Source: an archaeon UBA583
GTDB taxonomy: Archaea > Nanobdellota > Nanobdellia > Woesearchaeales > UBA583
NCBI GenBank assembly: GCA_002506365.1
Contig: DAXK01000005.1
Coordinates: 1-7,810, forward strand
Direction: 5' to 3'
DNA length: 7,810 nucleotides
Shown here: piece by piece, positions 6,140 through 7,810 of the stretch
How positions within the stretch are numbered: position 1 is the first letter of the stretch
Layout of the letters: every line of letters begins with the position of its first letter
Notes under the pieces: generated by a model
Database searches by the model: none
What the model saw: the letters and a program-made list of their open reading frames with translations, nothing else
What the model was told of the DNA's origin: nothing
Made by a program: the position numbers and the translations under genes

Positions 6140-6147
6140 TTTATAAA
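6140..6147 (-). promoter_or_regulatory. TATA box of the EAL gene
   Basis: TTTATAAA is centred about 28 nt before the ATG at 6115 and is preceded on the minus strand by AAAAGC, a reasonable TFB recognition element. The leader would be zero to a few nucleotides. There is no Shine-Dalgarno site. An archaeal promoter here argues that the EAL gene is resident and expressed, not a bacterial contaminant. Confidence 0.5.
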
Positions 6148-6192
6148 GCTTTTGATTTGATTATAAAAGAATAAATTTAGTAGATATTTATG

Positions 6193-6210
6193 AAAAATTA
6201 AGTGAAAAAA
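6193..6210 (-). terminator. Oligo-T tracts after tyw1
   Basis: On the minus strand a T6 run (6210-6205) and a T5 run (6197-6193) follow the tyw1 TAA by 12-30 nt. Such T tracts are the usual archaeal intrinsic termination signal. They lie upstream of the EAL promoter in the 107-bp gap, which supports separate transcription of the two genes. Confidence 0.4.
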
Positions 6211-6222
6211 TGGATTTTTATT

Positions 6223-7290
6223 TTAATCAATTAAATAACTTCTATCTTCAACTGGATCTTCTTTATGTTTATTTTCAACTGAGGCAAAGTCAATTTTTTT
6301 GAATTCTTCTAATTGTTTAGGGAAATCCTTCATAAATTTAGGGTAATCAATCCAAGTTTGTTTTTCGAATTTCTTTTTTGCGATAAGTGATACTCTACTT
6401 GAATCGTGGTGTGAGATATATTCGTAATCAGGTAAATATTCTAATACTTGATGTGTAAATTCTTTTACTTCTTCACAATTTGGCATATTTTCAAATTTTA
6501 ATCTATCTTGACTAGCTCCTACAAACATATATGCCTTAACTTCAATAAAATCAGCATCAGCACGTTGAATTAATTTAGCATATCCTTGTGGGTCAATCAT
6601 GTTAATTCCTTTAACACAAGTAATTCTAATTGCACTTCTGTCGTTTCTTTTTGCCATGTAGTCTAAACTTTGAATAAATCTTTCCCAGTAATTTTTAAAT
6701 AATGGAACATCTAATTGTTTTAGAGTTTTTGGATTTGGTCCATCCATACTAATATATAATTGTGTAATTGGATATAATGAACGAACACAGTCAGGAAATT
6801 GTGCGTTTGTTACAATAAATGTTGAAATTGATTTTTCGTGGAATTGTTCTACTAATTCGTTCATTCTTGGATAAGCAATAGGTTCTCCAGTTAATGATAA
6901 GGCTACATGTTTTACATCAGTTGATTGCTCATATAGTTTTTGAGGCGTTGCATCTCTTCCTTTGAATCCTACTAATTGTTTATTGTGGGCTTTTAAAGAT
7001 TCTTCTAAAATAAATGTAGGATCATCAGTTCCCCAGTCCCAATCTTTGGAAACTGGTGATTTATAATCTCTCCAACAAAATGAACATCTATTCGCGCAGG
7101 AAACTGATGTTGACATTTGCATACATTGATGAGATTTGATACCGTAGAATTTTAATTTATAACACCCACCTTTTCCTTTTAGAGTGTTTTTTGTCCATCC
7201 ACAAACTTTTACAACAGAATGGTCTCCAACAACGGAATAACCTTGTTTTGTTAAAGTTTCTTTGGATTTTTGGTCTAATTGACTTGTCAT
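6223..7290 (-). CDS. taw1: tRNA 4-demethylwyosine synthase (TYW1/Taw1), radical SAM
   Basis: This enzyme condenses N1-methylguanosine at position 37 of tRNA-Phe with carbons from pyruvate to form the tricyclic 4-demethylwyosine, the first ring-forming step of wybutosine-type bases that stabilise Phe decoding. The radical SAM motif C-x3-C-x2-C is Cys65-Cys69-Cys72, in SCANRCSFCW. The second iron-sulfur cluster cysteines that mark the TYW1 family are Cys30, Cys43 and Cys56, in KVCGWTK, GGCYKLKFYG and KSHQC. LSLTGEP (131-137) is the SAM-binding GGE-like motif. SMDGP (181-185), CVKGIN (225-230) and EVKAYMFVGASQDRL (250-264) are family signatures. The length of 355 is normal for archaeal single-domain forms, which lack the eukaryotic flavodoxin part. 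It is transcribed alone from a TATA box about 27 nt upstream. No other wybutosine genes are in the window. Confidence 0.95.
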   Translation of the reverse strand: MTSQLDQKSKETLTKQGYSVVGDHSVVKVCGWTKNTLKGKGGCYKLKFYGIKSHQCMQMSTSVSCANRCSFCWRDYKSPVSKDWDWGTDDPTFILEESLKAHNKQLVGFKGRDATPQKLYEQSTDVKHVALSLTGEPIAYPRMNELVEQFHEKSISTFIVTNAQFPDCVRSLYPITQLYISMDGPNPKTLKQLDVPLFKNYWERFIQSLDYMAKRNDRSAIRITCVKGINMIDPQGYAKLIQRADADFIEVKAYMFVGASQDRLKFENMPNCEEVKEFTHQVLEYLPDYEYISHHDSSRVSLIAKKKFEKQTWIDYPKFMKDFPKQLEEFKKIDFASVENKHKEDPVEDRSYLID

Positions 7291-7312
7291 AAAATTAAAT
7301 AATAATTTTTTA

Positions 7313-7325
7313 TTTATATATATAA
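7313..7325 (-). promoter_or_regulatory. TATA box of tyw1
   Basis: The minus strand reads CCC then TTATATATATAAA, centred about 27-29 nt before the ATG at 7290. This matches the leaderless spacing seen before the other first genes. It lies in the 133-bp divergent region shared with the small unknown gene. Confidence 0.5.
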
Positions 7326-7389
7326 GGGTTTTAAAAATAATTTGTGAAAAAATTAATAATTTATAATAGAATAGGTTTTTAAAATGAAA

Positions 7390-7398
7390 TTTATTTTA
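7390..7398 (+). promoter_or_regulatory. Possible TATA box of the small unknown gene
   Basis: TTTATTTTA lies 24 nt before a TTG at 7418 and 30 nt before the ATG at 7424. A second candidate, TTTATAATA at 7360-7368, would leave a leader of about 30 nt. The region is nearly pure A+T, so neither can be preferred with confidence. Confidence 0.25.
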
Positions 7399-7423
7399 TT
7401 ATTTAATTTAAATCATTTTGAAA

Positions 7424-7795
7424 ATGGGTGTTGATAATAAAAATTGTTTGGATAAAAAAATTGAAAGATATTTTGAATTATTTTTAAAGATTAATAATAA
7501 TCCAAATCTAAGTAATGAATCAATTAATAAAAGGTTAAATCAATTTATTTGTGAATCGGATTTAGGTTGTATTTACACAGGAAAAGTTAATTTAAATCAA
7601 TATGAATGTTTACAAAAAGTTAATATTAGAGATTATGATATTATTAATAATTATGATTCTTTCCAAGAAGTATTTTTGAAATCTAGAGTTATTTCATGTA
7701 TGGATTGTGATAATACAAATGGTTCAAAGGGAAAATCTGAATTAAATAAATATTTGATTATTTTAGAAGATAATGATAAAAATAAAAATTATTAA
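7424..7795 (+). CDS. Small hypothetical protein with a CxxC motif
   Basis: I do not recognise this 123-residue protein. It is rich in Asn, Lys, Asp and Glu, with no membrane segment or signal peptide, so it should be cytoplasmic. Six cysteines are present: near the start (KNC), then ICESDLGC, YECLQ and CMDC. The last pair forms C-x2-C and may bind a metal with the earlier ones, but the spacing does not fit a common zinc-finger class. The first half looks helical and the tail is charged. The ATG at 7424 was chosen; a TTG two codons earlier (7418) gives 125 residues, and an upstream in-frame TAA at 7409 limits the gene. There is no Shine-Dalgarno site. It diverges from tyw1 and is followed by a short T-rich stretch at the window end. 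The Asn/Lys-rich codon use matches the neighbours. Confidence 0.6.
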   Translation: MGVDNKNCLDKKIERYFELFLKINNNPNLSNESINKRLNQFICESDLGCIYTGKVNLNQYECLQKVNIRDYDIINNYDSFQEVFLKSRVISCMDCDNTNGSKGKSELNKYLIILEDNDKNKNY

Positions 7796-7810
7796 ATAAA
7801 TTTTAATTTT

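Noticed and set aside
7384..7434. A 16-codon open frame (MKFILLF...) starting at an ATG just upstream of the small unknown gene
   Set aside because: It overlaps the next start in another frame and has no ribosome site. A short AT-rich frame like this is expected by chance, so a leader-peptide role is unsupported.

Overview
The window reads as the chromosome of a very AT-rich archaeon. It encodes an archaeal/eukaryotic-type class I release factor (aRF1) and an archaeal-type wybutosine enzyme (Taw1/TYW1). Candidate TATA boxes lie about 25-29 nt upstream of the first genes of several transcription units, and there are no bacterial -35/-10 promoters in those places. Small compact genes, strong A+T bias and a shortened aRF1 suggest a DPANN lineage (Woesearchaeota/Pacearchaeota-like); the lineage is inference.

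Layout. Bases 2-3910 run on the plus strand. They hold the 3' part of a secreted GLUG-repeat surface protein, then an overlapping three-gene operon: a polytopic GT-C-type membrane protein, a GtrA-family protein and a PAP2 lipid phosphatase. The operon looks like a cell-surface glycosylation or polyprenyl-lipid module. GtrA proteins are thought to handle polyprenyl-phosphate sugars across the membrane, GT-C enzymes use such donors on the outer face, and PAP2 enzymes recycle polyprenyl-pyrophosphate carriers. The first gene looks leaderless (TATA box only), while both downstream genes have GAGGT Shine-Dalgarno sites and ATGA start/stop overlaps.

Bases 4156-7290 carry three minus-strand genes, each with its own candidate TATA box: tyw1, a stand-alone EAL-domain (cyclic-di-GMP phosphodiesterase family) protein, and aRF1. 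A small unrecognised Cys-containing protein is divergent from tyw1 at 7424-7795.

The most unusual stretch is the 245 bp between the converging plus and minus units (3911-4155). It holds a broken second copy of the 3' end of the aRF1 gene, split by a 51-bp insert made of two perfect hairpins and separated from the intact gene by a second hairpin pair. The terminal 15 codons and stop of the relic differ from the intact gene by six substitutions, all synonymous. The adjoining 55 bp are nearly identical to the intact gene but frameshifted. This mosaic pattern is not simple decay of a tandem duplication, and it may be the scar of an element that recombined into the aRF1 3' end. Other points of note are the near-complete EAL catalytic set in an archaeon, and a NIKD (not NIKS) stop-codon recognition motif in an aRF1 that also lacks the zinc minidomain.
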